From: Paracentrotus lividus | Lineage: Eukaryota > Echinodermata > Echinoidea > Camarodonta > Echinidae | Direction: 5' to 3' | DNA length: 64,000 nucleotides | Assembly (NCBI GenBank): GCA_940671915.1 | Contig: CALNVZ010000641.1 | Coordinates: 2,465,905-2,529,904, forward strand | Shown: in pieces, positions 12,138 through 24,249 of the stretch | How the letters are laid out: each line of letters begins with the position of its first letter | Position numbering within the stretch: position 1 is the first letter of the stretch | Notes under the pieces: generated by a model | Seen by the model: the letters and a program-made list of their open reading frames with translations, nothing else | What the model was told of the DNA's origin: nothing | The model's database searches: none | Translations under genes and position numbers: made by a program

Positions 12138-13379
12138 CTATTCCCTGTGTTAATGAGCGAGAGCCTACTCTCGACTTACTTTAAATATACCTAAAAGTAA
12201 CTAATAGTATGTACATGGTGTCCCTATAGACAATGACAAGATACACTTTTCACTTTTACATATGAAATAAGACGGTGCTATAAACATTAATGTAGTCACC
12301 TAACTAAACAATACAATTATTTCTAAGAGTGATTTTCTCTAGAGATATTTACAATACAATGTACTTAAACTGAAAAGTTTGCAAAAGTATTCCAAAATGA
12401 AACAAGTTTGTATTCTCAACTATCCTAAACCCTTAATCCTAATTAAATACAACTAAAATAAAGTTCATTTCAGATGCATCATGTGTAAGTCCTCTCTCAA
12501 ATTAACTAACAGACAACTTTTTATTTCTAAAGACTGACATTTTACATAATGATTATCAGACAGTAAAATAAGCCTTCAGAATATAAATACAGGTGTATGA
12601 TTTTAAAGTGTTCAGCTATAGGAGTCATTCACAAAAACAAACTAGTTACATAAGTTCAGGACTATATTCTATAGATGCAAAGACATCCTAACCAAGTGCT
12701 GTTTTAAGTATCCATTGTAAGTATCCATTGTAAGTATCTTAAAAGATGCATATCTCAACTCGAATTTTATATTAAAAATAAACATAATGATAATACTATG
12801 AGAAGTAAATATACAAAAACTCATACTTCTTGCCAATATGACTAATCATGAAGAAATTAGTTCCTCCTTTGAAAAGGCAAGAAGCTGCTTTCGATAAATT
12901 ACTTCTAAACTTAGCATAGGTTTAAGTGCCTGTGTGGGTTAGATACTCATTACACTTCTTGAGGTCATTTCCACTTACATAAAATCAGCCTTGAGCTTTG
13001 TGTTCCAATTTAATCCTAACTTTATCTGAACAATTTACACATCACAATGTATCAGCAGTAACTTTAACTTAAAACTAAATAATCCACAAGATCTTAGAGG
13101 CTGTAATAGGCACTTAAACTCTCTACTTATGTATATGACCTAACTAGATTATGATAACGTACAACCATAATTAACAGAGTTTGTATATTATTGGAAATGC
13201 ATATAAGCTAGTGAATGTTTTTATAAATCTCTAAAAGATAAATATTCTTTTGTCTCTTGGTCACTGTTATAAACTCTAAAAATCCTTGTTTTCCCCCTTG
13301 GTTACTTTTACTCAGATTTTAATCCAGGTTTTAGCAAGAAAGAAGAAAGACAAACATTTAGAGAAAAGGTAAGTAAGGG

Positions 13380-13625
13380 ATGGAGAACGATGGAAGGAGA
13401 ATCCACATAGGAGCCAACCGGCAAACATAAGTGGTCAAGCAACCGGCTCAACATAAGCGGTCGGAGCCAACCGGCTCCACCATACACCAATACAACAATG
13501 GAAGGAGAATCCACATAGGAGCCAACGCGCTCAACATAAGTGGTCAGAGCCAACCGGCTCAACATAAGCGGTCGAGCCAACCGGCTCCACCATAAGCGGT
13601 CGGAGCCAACCGGCTCCACCATACA
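13380..13625. repeat. GAGCCAACCGGCTC tandem repeats inside the LTR element
   Basis: Units of about 28 bp built on the near-palindrome GAGCCAACCGGCTC followed by AACATAAGCGGTCG. They lie within a higher-order duplication of about 110 bp whose copies both start GAAGGAGAATCCACATAGGA (13393 and 13500). They account for the 143-codon minus ORF across the region. Confidence 0.8.
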
Positions 13626-13756
13626 CCAAGTGGCTTTACCACCAACCAAACGGGATACCACCTTTACATTTATAATCTCCATCATGATGAGAAAGAGTGT
13701 AGGGGTCGAGGAACATTGCCTGAAAGGAAAAATGACCATGTTCCTACTGGAAAAGG

Positions 13757-13980
13757 AGACAAGTGACCTAATGACCTGATAACCTTGTTATGGTACATGT
13801 AAATTGATAACTATGGTAACAAAAACATGCAGGACACAAGCCCGTCTAGAACAAACAGGCTATTCATCCAGAAGACAAGTGACCTATTGACTTGATTCAA
13901 GGACCTGATAAACATGTTATGGGAGATTGGTAACTATGGAAACCAAACATTGAAGGACACAAGCCATCTAGACAGGCACC
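13757..13980. repeat. Tandem duplication, period about 115 bp
   Basis: AAGTGACCTA, GACCTGATAA, GTTATGG, GGTAACTATGG-like and GACACAAGCC blocks occur in the same order from 13761 and again from 13874. It is noncoding and internal to the LTR element. Confidence 0.65.
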
Positions 13981-15899
13981 CAAGATTTAAACATTTAATC
14001 ACCATGCTATTCCATTCCCCCTTTATATTTATTCTTTTTTTCTTTCTTCTTTTTTTTTTTTTTTTTTTTGAAAGAGTAGTAGACCGACATACCTTGCAAC
14101 ATTTGAGCATTCATTCAGGCTGAAAAATAGAACACCAAAAGGAATGTGTGAGACCCAGCCACATGGATGACCAATGATTATGCAAGACAGGTCTGCCACA
14201 TCTTAGAAAATCACATGCCAAACCAAATAACCTTTAAAATATATAAAGTGCTTCAATGCTGTCATTATTCAAAGGACTATGCAAGCGTAATAAAAAAGGG
14301 AATTGCTATGCCAGGAACCTGACAAGGAACCATACCACACAATACTGCCAGTGATAACGACATTATGCGAAAATTTACCACGCCCCAGAACATGCAAAAC
14401 AAATATATTTGTGAACAATCAAAATGCAATTACGTGGAAATTTCCGAACTAAATAAAATAGGCATAAGAACATGCATGGAAAACGGGTGTGCCTCATGGC
14501 AAAAGAGTTTCCAGTAAGCAACGACTCATGCAAACAATACAGATTTTGAATAAGAACTTAGTCTTTGCACAAAGCTGTTAATTGATATAAGGAAAAATAA
14601 CAATCGTGCAAGAAATTTACCAAATTTAGATCGAGTAATTTCTTTAGTCAAATTTACCCTAAACGGATATTTTAGCATTCAAGGCGATTCACAATTTAAA
14701 TTTATCATTAAGTTTACCACAAATTCACTGTTACTTTGATTTTGGGAGGAGATAGAATTTAGATTAATTTAATGACAAATACATAGCAACATACTGTGTT
14801 GCTATGGTATCATGAAATTTTTGCCGAAAACGACCCCAAAGCGTTTTAATAGTTTACTGCTTGCATGGTAGTTCGTTAGTGTTCTCAGAATAAATCAGAG
14901 CAAAGACCATTCCAAAATGAAACTTGGGAATCATTCCTGAAAAACCTGGGATATGTCATATTTTAACTGACACTGTTTTAACAGTTCATTTCATGTTAAT
15001 TATAATTCTAATCTACCCTTATTGTTTTAGCTTGTATACAGTTATTATTTAAATCTATTTTAGTCTTCTTTATGTTTAGTTGATCAATTGAAGACTTTGT
15101 TTTTAGTTCACTTTATGTTTAAGTTATTTATCTAAATGTACATGTGGTTCTTTTCTTGACACAGATGGAAGATACTAACAATCGGAGTACATATAACCAG
15201 ATAGCCATATAACTACGGCACTTCCGGTGACATGAAAACAGATACATAATCTTTCTCAGAAATATGTTACTATAAGAAAGAGAGAGGATCATGGTGGGCT
15301 CAACTTTTATAGAAATATTAAAGCATGGTAACCAGATTGCATCAAAAATCATCTAGCTTCAATATTTTTCTATGAGTCGTGTAATTATGCTGTTCCAGAT
15401 TCCATCCAACATTATAGAGTATGGAATGTGCAACTCCTAGTCTCCTTTATAATAATAAAATGTCTGAGATAAATTTAGTTATAGTGCCCTCCAATAATCA
15501 TGGACTGGTACAAATATGGGTATATATCTCTAAAAGATGAATCAACTAGTTAGTGTTTTTGCAAGCACTTTGCTATTTCATTTTCCTCTAAATAATTTCA
15601 TCATTAATTGTTATTACACATACTTAAATCTACCTATTACTTTTAATAGAACCACTAACTTTATGAAGTTGTTTGTAATTTCCCTTATATATTATAGCTT
15701 TAGAAATATTCAATTTAATGAAATATTTAATTCTACCTAACACTGATTAGTTTCTCATGTATTTATTAAGTTATCTTGAACAACCTACGTTATTATTACT
15801 CATTTCAACTTTCATCCTTAACTAATAATTTTCACACTAACCATAATTTATTCATTACAGGATAATTCTGTTTTGTAATATTGTCTACTTCGATCAATC

Positions 15900-17400
15900 T
15901 TTAACTTAGACTTGGTTCCTTTTGAGATTCTGTGGTTGTCGGGAATCCATGTTTACTGAATACATGAAACTATTTTACCCTAATCAAATACAATTCTTGG
16001 GACCATATCGGCATCACGTTGGGGTTGGAAGAAACGAGCTAAGGTCTGTTCCTTCTTCTGCAACCCTACATACGCCCTCACACCACTTCACACTGACGGA
16101 GGGCACCTTGGCCACTGCAGTTACACCAGGACTGCTTACGTCCTCATGGAAGGGTGAAGGCAAGGAACTAGGGATAGACGCAGGTGACTTGTTATGGAAA
16201 ATGACATGAGCCGAAGAATCAGGCAGGTCATTTAACTTGGCAAGATTACAGGCCTACTAGGATAAGTAACACTCATCTCATTATACGGATGCACACCGGC
16301 CAAACACTCAGGCGGGCAACTTGTCTCTGATAGACACATATAAACATCATAAGTAGAATCAGAAGAAGAGTAGGAAAGAGGCAAGTCAACATTGCGTGAG
16401 GGTACACTAGCCAAAAACTTGGGCGGGCCAGTACCCTCTGAAATAGGAGAAGCACAAGAAACAGAGTCGGAAATATCACATGAAGAGGGAAAAGTAAGAT
16501 TTTGTGAAGGTAGGCCAGCCAAAGTACCGGCAAGCTCTCCACATCCGAGGGAGAAGGAGAAGACATTAGAAACAGAATCAGAAGTATTAGAAGAATAGTG
16601 AAGATCAAGGAGAGAGGATTCGCCGGCAGAAAGCTCAGGCGCTCCAGTCACCTCGACAGGAGAATAGAGAAACCTCAGAATGAACATTAGAGAACTCATC
16701 AATAGATTTAGACAGACCACCTCCCTCTGGCTGACCTGGAGAAAAACCAAGAGCCGAATTAGGAGTATCAGAAGAATAGTGAGAAGACAAAACCACCTCC
16801 CTCTGGCTGACCTGGAGAAAAACCAAGAAGCCGAATCAGGAGTAGAAAGAAATGCACGGATAACCTTCTTGGGTGAGGATACCTCTGCGACGGTTGTATA
16901 ATCCTGTGAAGGAAAATGACAATGAGAATTTGGTTAACACATGTAAATTAGACACTTGGTCATCAAACCATTCATCTTCTCACCCAATGCGCCATAACAT
17001 TAGATAAGCTAACAATGTCATTTTCGCAGGCCAGCTATTTCACTTTTGGTCGCCACTTCCCCGAAATCTGAGATGACAAGCGAGCCACGTCCTTACGCAG
17101 GCGCAAGCTATGTCATTATCAACACACTCTTCTTCTTTCTGAGGAGGACGATCTACATTAGAAAGCAATGACTTCTCAACATCTATAGAAGAAACAACAT
17201 CCACAGCACCTTGGCTTGGAGTATGGGAGGAGCACGAGAAACAGGGACTGTACATCAGAAGGCAAGGTTTCTGAACATCCTCAGAAGAAGCAACAGCACC
17301 TTGGCTGAGAGTTGGGGAGGAGCACGAAGAAACAGAAGAGTGTACCTCAGAAGGAGGGGCAACTTTAAGAGAGCGCTTTTTAAGAGAGCGCCAAATGGCA
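15900..17400 (-). pseudogene. Ser-rich, internally repeated C-terminal part of gag-like protein
   Basis: On the minus strand, coding-like Ser-rich segments continue from the gag core with stops and frame changes. One repeated unit is SCSSPTLSQGAV / SCSSHTPSQGAV (17200-17340). A second is PSQNLTFPSSCDISDSVS / PSRNVDLPLSYSSSDSTY (16340-16520). A 75-bp DNA duplication (16719 and 16794) encodes two copies of VFLQVSQREVV. Conserved protein-level repeats on this strand argue that it was once translated. The function is unknown; it could be a linker or tail of gag. The best single frame is 16232-16750. Confidence 0.5.
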
Positions 17401-17409
17401 TCACAAGCT

Positions 17410-17890
17410 TCATCTAAAGATCGTAAGTTACTCTTATGCGAAGCGGTTCGGGCTGCTAATATATCCCGACACCCATTGATGAGAGGCAGACCTCGAGTTC
17501 ATCTTGAATACAGATGCTGCCAAAGACTCTAGAAATCAAGTTCGGACCCTATACGCCCAATCCGCAGGGTCCTGATATCATGTTGGTAAGCCCCTCGAAA
17601 ACTCAATCTGACACGACCCTCCAGGGCACTTCAAAATATCATTATAAGTTCTAAAATCCCTGATTAATAAGATCATCAAAATGATCCCTCACCTGACCAT
17701 CTAAAATTGCTGAAAGAGCCTCTAGAGGATGAAAGTAACGCCTTAGAGATCGAGCAAGATAACTCTTAAATATACTCCAAAATCTGTTCCAGACATCTCT
17801 CTGGATATATGAAGGTCTACCATCATAGGGTAACGACTTCTTAGCCGACATGACAGGCTCATATCGACAAGACAACAAACCGACAAACAC
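17410..17890 (-). pseudogene. gag-like capsid region of the LTR element, frameshifted
   Basis: The probable start Met is at 17849-17851 (MSAKKSLPYDG). The frame runs through WNRFWSIFKSYLARSLRR and LSAILDGQVRDHFDDLINQG to a stop at 17651. Coding-like sequence then resumes in other frames: DPADWAYRVRT and FLESLAASVF near 17500-17580, then INGCRDILAARTASH and LDEACDAIWRSL near 17400-17480. That is the pattern of a retroelement capsid (structural particle protein) broken by at least two or three frameshifts. No zinc knuckle was found with confidence. The assignment to gag rests on position after the PBS and on general character, not on a database match. Confidence 0.6.
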
Positions 17891-19236
17891 AGGGTCAATT
17901 TATAAATATAAATCAGAAAAGGTACACAGTACAGAAATAAAGTGAGGATAGCTGACAGTGGTCACTGATAGTGACAACGGGAAAAATACTAAATTCAGGA
18001 GATTGCTAATCGAACATTAAATAAACACAGAGTAAACTGAGCAAAATTATGCGAGCCTGTAGGTGGCTCACAACTTCACCAACACAACAGATTACAACGA
18101 ATTTCGTAATGCAAAGGGTAGGAAATCGGACAGTAACAATTGAATTCTAATCAAGAAATAATCTCGAATTGCGAAATCTTATATTAGATTACTATTTAGA
18201 AGACGAACTCTGCCCAAACCGCCAGACGGAATTCTTTGCAAGACTCAACTAACAGACGTAAGCCACAAACACTCGTCCAAGATCTCATTAGGCAGATAAT
18301 AAATGTCAATAATAAATACCTACTTTTTACCTACGCTAATCTATTGTGTTTCCTATTAAATACTTCCAGCAAAGCTAGGAAATTAGGAAGAATTCCAGTA
18401 TTTGCAGTAAAGAATTATTGTCGAGTCTCGATCTTGAGAGCGAGACCGTCAAGCTGTCGATGTAAACAAAAGTAAAAGATCGAGAATCGGTTAACCTCGA
18501 GAATCGCTACTCGTGACCTCACACCACAAAATTATTATTTTTTTTTTTTGTTGAAAACGTGACCAAGTACAGCAAAGAAAATAAAATTCCAGGCCAATAA
18601 CCATCCAAAAGGACAGTAAATCCAGAAACCTCCGAACCGGCCGATAAATAAAAATTTATTCTCCTAAAAAGCTTTTCTAGTTTCGATAATTACGAACAAG
18701 ACTTCGCGAAGACTACCAATGACTAGTGAATAGTCTTCAATACAAAGCTTTCAAAATTGCATTTCCAATTCGAACTCGGCCGAAAAAAAAGTCTAAATGC
18801 AGAAAAAAAATTCAATGAAAATTCAACGAGTGTTGAATATATACCCTACTACTATTAATAGTTAAGACAATAAATATATCGACTTATTTGACCGCAAAAA
18901 TAAATTTGCAAAATTGACAAAATTGCTTAACTGTGTGGCCTATGTAAAAAGAGGCGCCGAAAACATCTGTGTATACAGCCGAAATTCCTTAAATACCAAT
19001 AAAAGAGCATAAATTTCCGTAGAATTTATTGTCCTTACAATATTTTAACAACTACAATTACAAAATATGAGTTCCTACACTATAATTTAACGTTCGAAAT
19101 ACTGAAAATAGCTAGTGACCCTACGACTAGAATCTTAGACTACAAAGTAAATTCTCTACACGGCACGTCAACATACGAAAGTACGAATTAAATACTAACC
19201 TACAATATTCTCCCTACCATTAATTGCAGACTCGTA

Positions 19237-19254
19237 ACAACTGCACTAACGCCA
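19237..19254 (-). promoter_or_regulatory. Primer-binding site of the LTR element
   Basis: The minus-strand sequence directly inside the 5' LTR is ACA (LTR end), AA, then TGGCGTTAGTGCAGTTG. It starts with TGG, complementary to a tRNA CCA end. The neighbouring Ty3/gypsy element also starts its PBS with TGGCG. Confidence 0.65.
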
Positions 19255-19256
19255 TT

Positions 19257-19717
19257 TGTAGTGTTTGTGGCCAGATATATAATATATACCATAGTCTACA
19301 AATATGTGCCCTACTATAAAACTATAAACCAGTGACGGCCTACCTTATTAAAGCGTGGTAGCACCAACCACCCTAAACCTCGATGGTTATGGTCCCGGAC
19401 TCGAACGGGAGCAGGACGATCCCGACACGTCTCGAAGTCAGGCCTGGGAGCGTCCCCGATGCGCGGTGAGAAATCTGCTCAGAGGTTGCACCGACTGCAA
19501 CAGGCATCGGTACTTTCGGAGAAGTCCTACAATCAATGCTGCTCAATGCGATGTCCAAGTTTCAATCTGCCGCTTATCAAATCCACCAGCACAGGATAAC
19601 TTTCCTGGCCGTGCCGCCGACGGCGAATCACTGCAGAGACGACGGGGGTGGCTACTGGCGGCTTACAATAGCTAACTGAAATGTACACATGTACATACTT
19701 AGGCACTAATTACTACA
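19257..19717 (-). repeat. 5' LTR (element on minus strand), 461 bp
   Basis: Starts TGTAGTG, ends ACTACA on the plus strand and is followed by the target duplication GTCT. It would contain the element's promoter and polyadenylation signals, but none is pinned down here. Confidence 0.85.
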
Positions 19718-19721
19718 GTCT

Positions 19722-20880
19722 GAATCAACGTCACACTCACAGTCACACACTTCATTTTTCACACCACAATTTTCTCAATAATTATTCAATGAATCGTGAA
19801 TGTGCTCATTATAATTTTATAACAACTTGTATTGTGTCGAGTGAGCTATGTTAAATGTAACCAAATGTTTATCGGTGAAAAAAAGCAGTGAACAATAACA
19901 TGATGACGTGAACACGCCTCCCAATTACGAGCCAACTGCACTGAGCTGTGCACGCGACGTTCACTGCAGTGCAACGACACGAAAGCTTACGGCGGGCAGA
20001 CTACTCTGGCTTGGCCTCTCGCCGCAGTACTCGGGGGAGATTCTGCAAACGAGTGCCCCGAAAACTTCTCTGTTAATAATCATAAAGTAAGAAAAATGGT
20101 ATACCTTGCTGCTATGTCTCAGTCCCGAATATCACTCTAGCCTCCATATACAACTCATTTCTGATCAGAATAACTTCTCGACTGCTACGTTAATGGTAAT
20201 TTATCGCACCCGGAAATCGTACAAGAGACTCTAGTTTTGTCAGTACTTCCTGATACAAAATGGACGTTTTTGTATGTTGTTTTTGGCCTGTAGAGGGCGA
20301 CGTGATACATGTCATCATCTCGTTTCGTAGCGTTTTTCATTATTTTCTAGTTATAAACTGCCACAATAATTAATTAATCGAGCTCGAATACAGAATACAT
20401 GTATAATATGCTTGATCCTGATTGGATTGAAAAGAGAAGATAAGCCTTGCTGCGCAAGTGGTAGCTAGTCCTAGGTAAGGGGGCACATGTAAAATTAGGC
20501 ATCGCATTTCAGAGATATCATGATAGACCTTTAAAAAAAAATATTTGGTTTGTTTTGTTTTTCATCTTTTATAACCTTGCCAAGATGTTTAAAGATATAT
20601 TCGATGTGATTTTGATTTTGGCGCCCCCAGTGGTGGATCCAGAATACACCCAATGTGTTTTTTTTTCCTTACACCGGGTGAGCCAAAAGGTACACTCATT
20701 TTTTTTCACGTGACGCTGGCCGAGCGAAAAGCGGGGGGGGGGGGAGGAGGGTGTACGTGATTTAAAAAATGTCGGCCATCGGCCATCCGTAAGGCAGGAT
20801 TTATCAGCTGTAGAGGTAGGTATAACAGTGTCAATCGGCTATAAAAATGTGTTTGTTTCAATGTTTTAATCCATTAAATT
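19722..20880. other. Intergenic, with a fragment of the AGTGGNGGATCCAG repeat
   Basis: At 20628-20645 CCAGTGGTGGATCCAG matches the end of the hAT-type MITE seen whole at 33691-33825. A G-run lies at about 20732-20743. No gene was seen. Confidence 0.55.
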
Positions 20881-21465
20881 GTACAAAAACAGGAAACTCA
20901 AAGAAGCTGATCAATGAAAATTTGAGAAAAAATGAATGAATAATAAGAAAGTTATGAGCATTTGAATGTTGTGATCACTACTGCTATGGGGATCCTCACA
21001 TTGGCAACGGGCCCAAGATGTGTGATGTCATACATGAACAACTTCCCCATTACTTTAATAAAGTAATTTGTACATATTTCACTCAAATTGTCGTTTTTTA
21101 TTAATTCCGTTAAAAGATCTGAGTTTCTTTTCATGGGAGGACATGTAATACAAGTTCACAAAATATAATCATGTGTGAAGAGTCTGTACTACCATTAGAA
21201 TGAGGAAAAAGAAGAATTTTTGATATTTTTTGTATGTCATATGGGAGAGTTGTTCATGTGTGACATCACACATCTTGGAGCTGTTGCCAGTGTGAGGATC
21301 TCCATAGCGTTAGTGATCACAACATTCAAATGCACATAACTTTCTTATTTTATTCAATTGTTCTCAAACTTTCTTTAATCTGTTTCTTTGATTTTTTTTT
21401 TTGTTTTTTTGTTTTTTGTTTCATATAATTCAACTGAATCCTAGGGTTTCATTCTCCTTTAAGGT
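20880..21465. mobile_element. Fold-back element, TTAAAGGAGAAT family
   Basis: The left arm carries AAGTTATGAGCATTTGAATGTTGTGATCAC, GGATCCTCACATTGGCAAC and TGTGATGTCA. The right arm carries their inverted equivalents (TGACATCACA, GTTGCCAGTGTGAGGATC, GTGATCACAACATTCAAATG), and the right end reads ATTCTCCTTTAA (21450-21461). The inner loop is about 150 bp. No ORF. Confidence 0.75.
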
Positions 21466-21469
21466 CATT

Positions 21470-22600
21470 TTGGCACCCCTTTGGTCGCCTACCCATCTCA
21501 AAGAGATGTTTGAGCCTTTTGTGCCTAACCGAATGTGAGAATCTCCCTCGTAAGAGGAATAAAAGTATTCAAATTTTACGAGATACGAGATAAAAGATAT
21601 TTTATTTGGTCTTTGCAAACATCGTTACATAGAAATTTGGTTTCCACTGGTGATTAAACAAAACTAAGAAGAGAATACATGAGTACATAAAGGAAACAGA
21701 TAAATTCAGAAGTAATCTAGAGATAGAAATGGTTGTCGGCTCTACACATGCGTTGTCATTGATAACTAGATTTAAAAAGAAAGTAAGGGTTTCGATATTT
21801 CAGATATTCAATCCTCAATATGATAACTATTATTATAGGCATTATAGTCAACATGATGACGTATCATTAATATTATCATTATTCTTATTCTTGTATCATA
21901 ATTATTATGATGATCATCAGTTTTACCAATCAATCAATAATTATTCCAATAGTATTAATACACATAATATAATTTATAATAAGTCTATGAATAAATCCAA
22001 TATTAATTTTCATTAATTACAACTTATACAATATATACAATTCGCACAGTCATACATAAATTCATTTCATTTAAATTATATTCATATGGGAAACATTCTT
22101 ATTATTTCTTCCATTTTGATCAACCTTTCATTGTTCTGTTTCTTTTTTCTTTCTCTCAAAATCAAATTGAAAGGATTTTGCTCGTGATAAACTAAAGTCG
22201 CCTTTTTAAAAACTATAAAGGGGTCCATTTGTTTTAGTGATTACGGTACCCCCCCCCTCTCATACACACAATTTCTTTAAGTTTTTTTAGACAGGTCTAT
22301 TTTTCCCTCCAGGTTTTTTCCCCTCAACATGGATTGCAACATAAATGGTTTCAGTCATTGTGCATCTATACAATCCTAATCCATTTCAACAACTCTTGCA
22401 TAATAAATGGATTCATGCCTATTGTAATGGCAAACAGTTGTCAATGTCGCAGAGATGAAAGAAATTACATAAGAGGATTTTATTTGTCCTGGCTTGCTAG
22501 GGGTAATAAAGAATCGAACCATTTCTTTGAAATTGCTGACTTTTTGAACAAAAGCATTTAAGGCGAACCAATATTATTATAACCCTTCTAGGGCGTTTTA
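21470..22600. other. Intergenic, AT-rich
   Basis: ATTATTATT- and TAATA-rich sequence (21820-22080) plus pyrimidine tracts. No gene or bounded element was found. Confidence 0.55.
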
Positions 22601-22671
22601 GTGTCCGAAATTATAGTAAGAAGGCTGGATAAAAAATTCAAGGTTTCGGGCAGTAGTCGATGTTCGTAAGA

Positions 22672-24246
22672 AATGGCGTCAAATCCCTCACAAGAATGTT
22701 TCAAAGGCCGTACATCCTGTGGTTGCTCCCCGAGAACCATCTTCACGGGCGTTCACGAAGTGTTGTCTTGCTATTGAAGATATCAGGTGTGGTTCGAAAC
22801 CCTTTACAGCCTGGTGCAGATGGCCGTTACGAAGATGGACGATGTCGGACGAAAACTTCCGTCAGACTACATAGGAAATGAAGATGCATACCCAGTGGCG
22901 TCATTGATCTAACTGAAGGTAAGAAACCGTGCCTCTTTAAACAGAAGTTCAATTCGTAATTATTCCAAAAAATGCCTTAAAAGATAATGATCTTTCTTCT
23001 ACAAAATAAAAAAGATTATGTTATTACTTCTTGAAGAAACAGATTACGTCTTTTGTTCAATTTTGTGTAAATCATTTTTCGTTTGAAAACTTTCTGAGAT
23101 AAAATAAATATTACCTTTCATTATGCCCCACTCACTGACCACAAGACCTCATGGATATGACTCGACTAGAGTCCTATGTCATTCCGATGAAATAGCCGAC
23201 AAACGTATTTTTGATGACCCTAATTTCTTGAATATCTTCAAGATATCCTTATTCTATCTGAGGAAATCTGATGAAGACCGGTAGCTGCCAAATATTTGTC
23301 CCCATCTGATCTATTCGGCCTCATCGGATCGCGTCCGACACGTCTAATCAGACTGTCACATAGATACTTGCGCGGGGTAAACAAAGGACAAATATGCTTT
23401 CTGATAAGTGAAAGATGAGCCAGAAAGCTTAATGAACGAGGTTATTACAAGACTTTGATTTAGACTTTGATGATTGAGCACATTATCTCATTCGATATTG
23501 AAAACGTTGCCTATATGAAACTTTTCATTTGCTTTGAACGGTAACAGTATCAGAGTATAGCCTACATATTAGATTAGAAAAAAATAGAAATATGTATTCC
23601 TTTAATCTAACAAAAATTGCTTTTGTTTTACAGGATATTCCTCAGTGAAACGGCAACTAGAAATGGCTACCAATGCCATGTTTTCGTCAAAGATATGACT
23701 TACAAGAGCGAGAAGCAACTCCTTTATCTACCGAAAGTATAAGCATACGTTTATGATTCGTCACCCTCTACGGACTATAACTCATATCGGAGCGGAATAT
23801 AAAATTTGGATCCATTCGGAGCTGTGATGCTGACGAAGAAGTTATACGATGTGGAACAAGACGCCCCTATTTCGAATACTTCCATGAGAACCAATACGCT
23901 TTATGGAAGTTTGTTTCGGGAGAACATCGACAGCAATCCGATCGTGGATGGACAGTGACGAATTCTTGGCGAACCCTGCCGAAATGTTGTCGAAGTATTG
24001 CCGAGCCGTTGGGCTACCGTTTTCGGAATCGCTTCTGAATGGGATGCTTCCACCGATGTGAAGAGTTGGAAAGTACCGAGTGAAGATATTGGGAGCCATA
24101 TGTCTCTTTGATACCTCAACGAAAAGCAGTGAATTCTCTCCTGGGAAAGAGATGCCTCTCGAAACCGATGTGACCCCGGATTTATTAGATACACCGATCA
24201 CAACTCAAATATTATGAAGAAGGAAAAGTATGAACATCGAATTTGA
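22672..24246 (+). pseudogene. Sulfotransferase-like (P-loop family) pseudogene, two exons
   Basis: Exon 1 (22672-22918) and exon 2 (23634-24246) are separated by a GT-AG intron that joins in phase within a Gly codon (LTE-G-YSSVKRQLEMA). Coding similarity hops between frames. In exon 1 there are AFTKC and AIEDI, then VWFETLYSLVQMAV and DYIGNEDAYP. In exon 2 there are FVKDMTY, YKHTFMIRHPLRT, DSDEFLANPAEMLSKYCRAV with GLPFSESLL, WDASTDV with KSWKVPSEDIG, and SRNRCDPGFIRYTDHNS. FxIRHP and the DEFLANPxxMLxKYCxAVGLPFxESLL block are typical of sulfotransferase-like P-loop proteins, sometimes named branched-chain aminotransferase-like. At least four frameshifts or stops break it. Retention of the intron means it is not a processed copy. 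The alternative is a real gene corrupted by sequencing indels. Confidence 0.6.
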
Positions 24247-24249
24247 ATG

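Larger units (their letters stand above)
11677..19717 (-). mobile_element. LTR retrotransposon with gag-like remnant but no pol
   Basis: An 8.04-kb element bounded by two 461-bp direct repeats (11677-12137 and 19257-19717) with TGTAGTG-type starts and TACA ends, and by a 4-bp target duplication GTCT at 11673-11676 and 19718-19721. On the minus strand the 5' LTR (19717 to 19257) is followed after two bases by TGGCGTTAGTGCAGTTG, a primer-binding-site-like sequence. A gag-like frame follows, starting near 17851, then Ser-rich tandem repeats, then about 4 kb without pol motifs, and a purine-rich CACAGGGAATAG directly before the 3' LTR. I saw no protease, reverse transcriptase, RNase H or integrase. 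This layout resembles the gag-only, terminal-repeat elements described in plants (TR-GAG). Replication would then depend on enzymes supplied in trans, which is inference. Confidence 0.85.

Noticed and set aside
13308..13739. 143-codon minus-strand ORF with repeated GSYVDSPSIV
   Set aside because: It is produced by the GAGCCAACCGGCTC tandem repeats inside the LTR element; the repeat period, not selection, keeps it open.
23842..24201. 119-codon minus-strand ORF
   Set aside because: It is the antisense shadow of exon 2 of the sulfotransferase-like pseudogene, whose plus strand carries the recognisable motifs.
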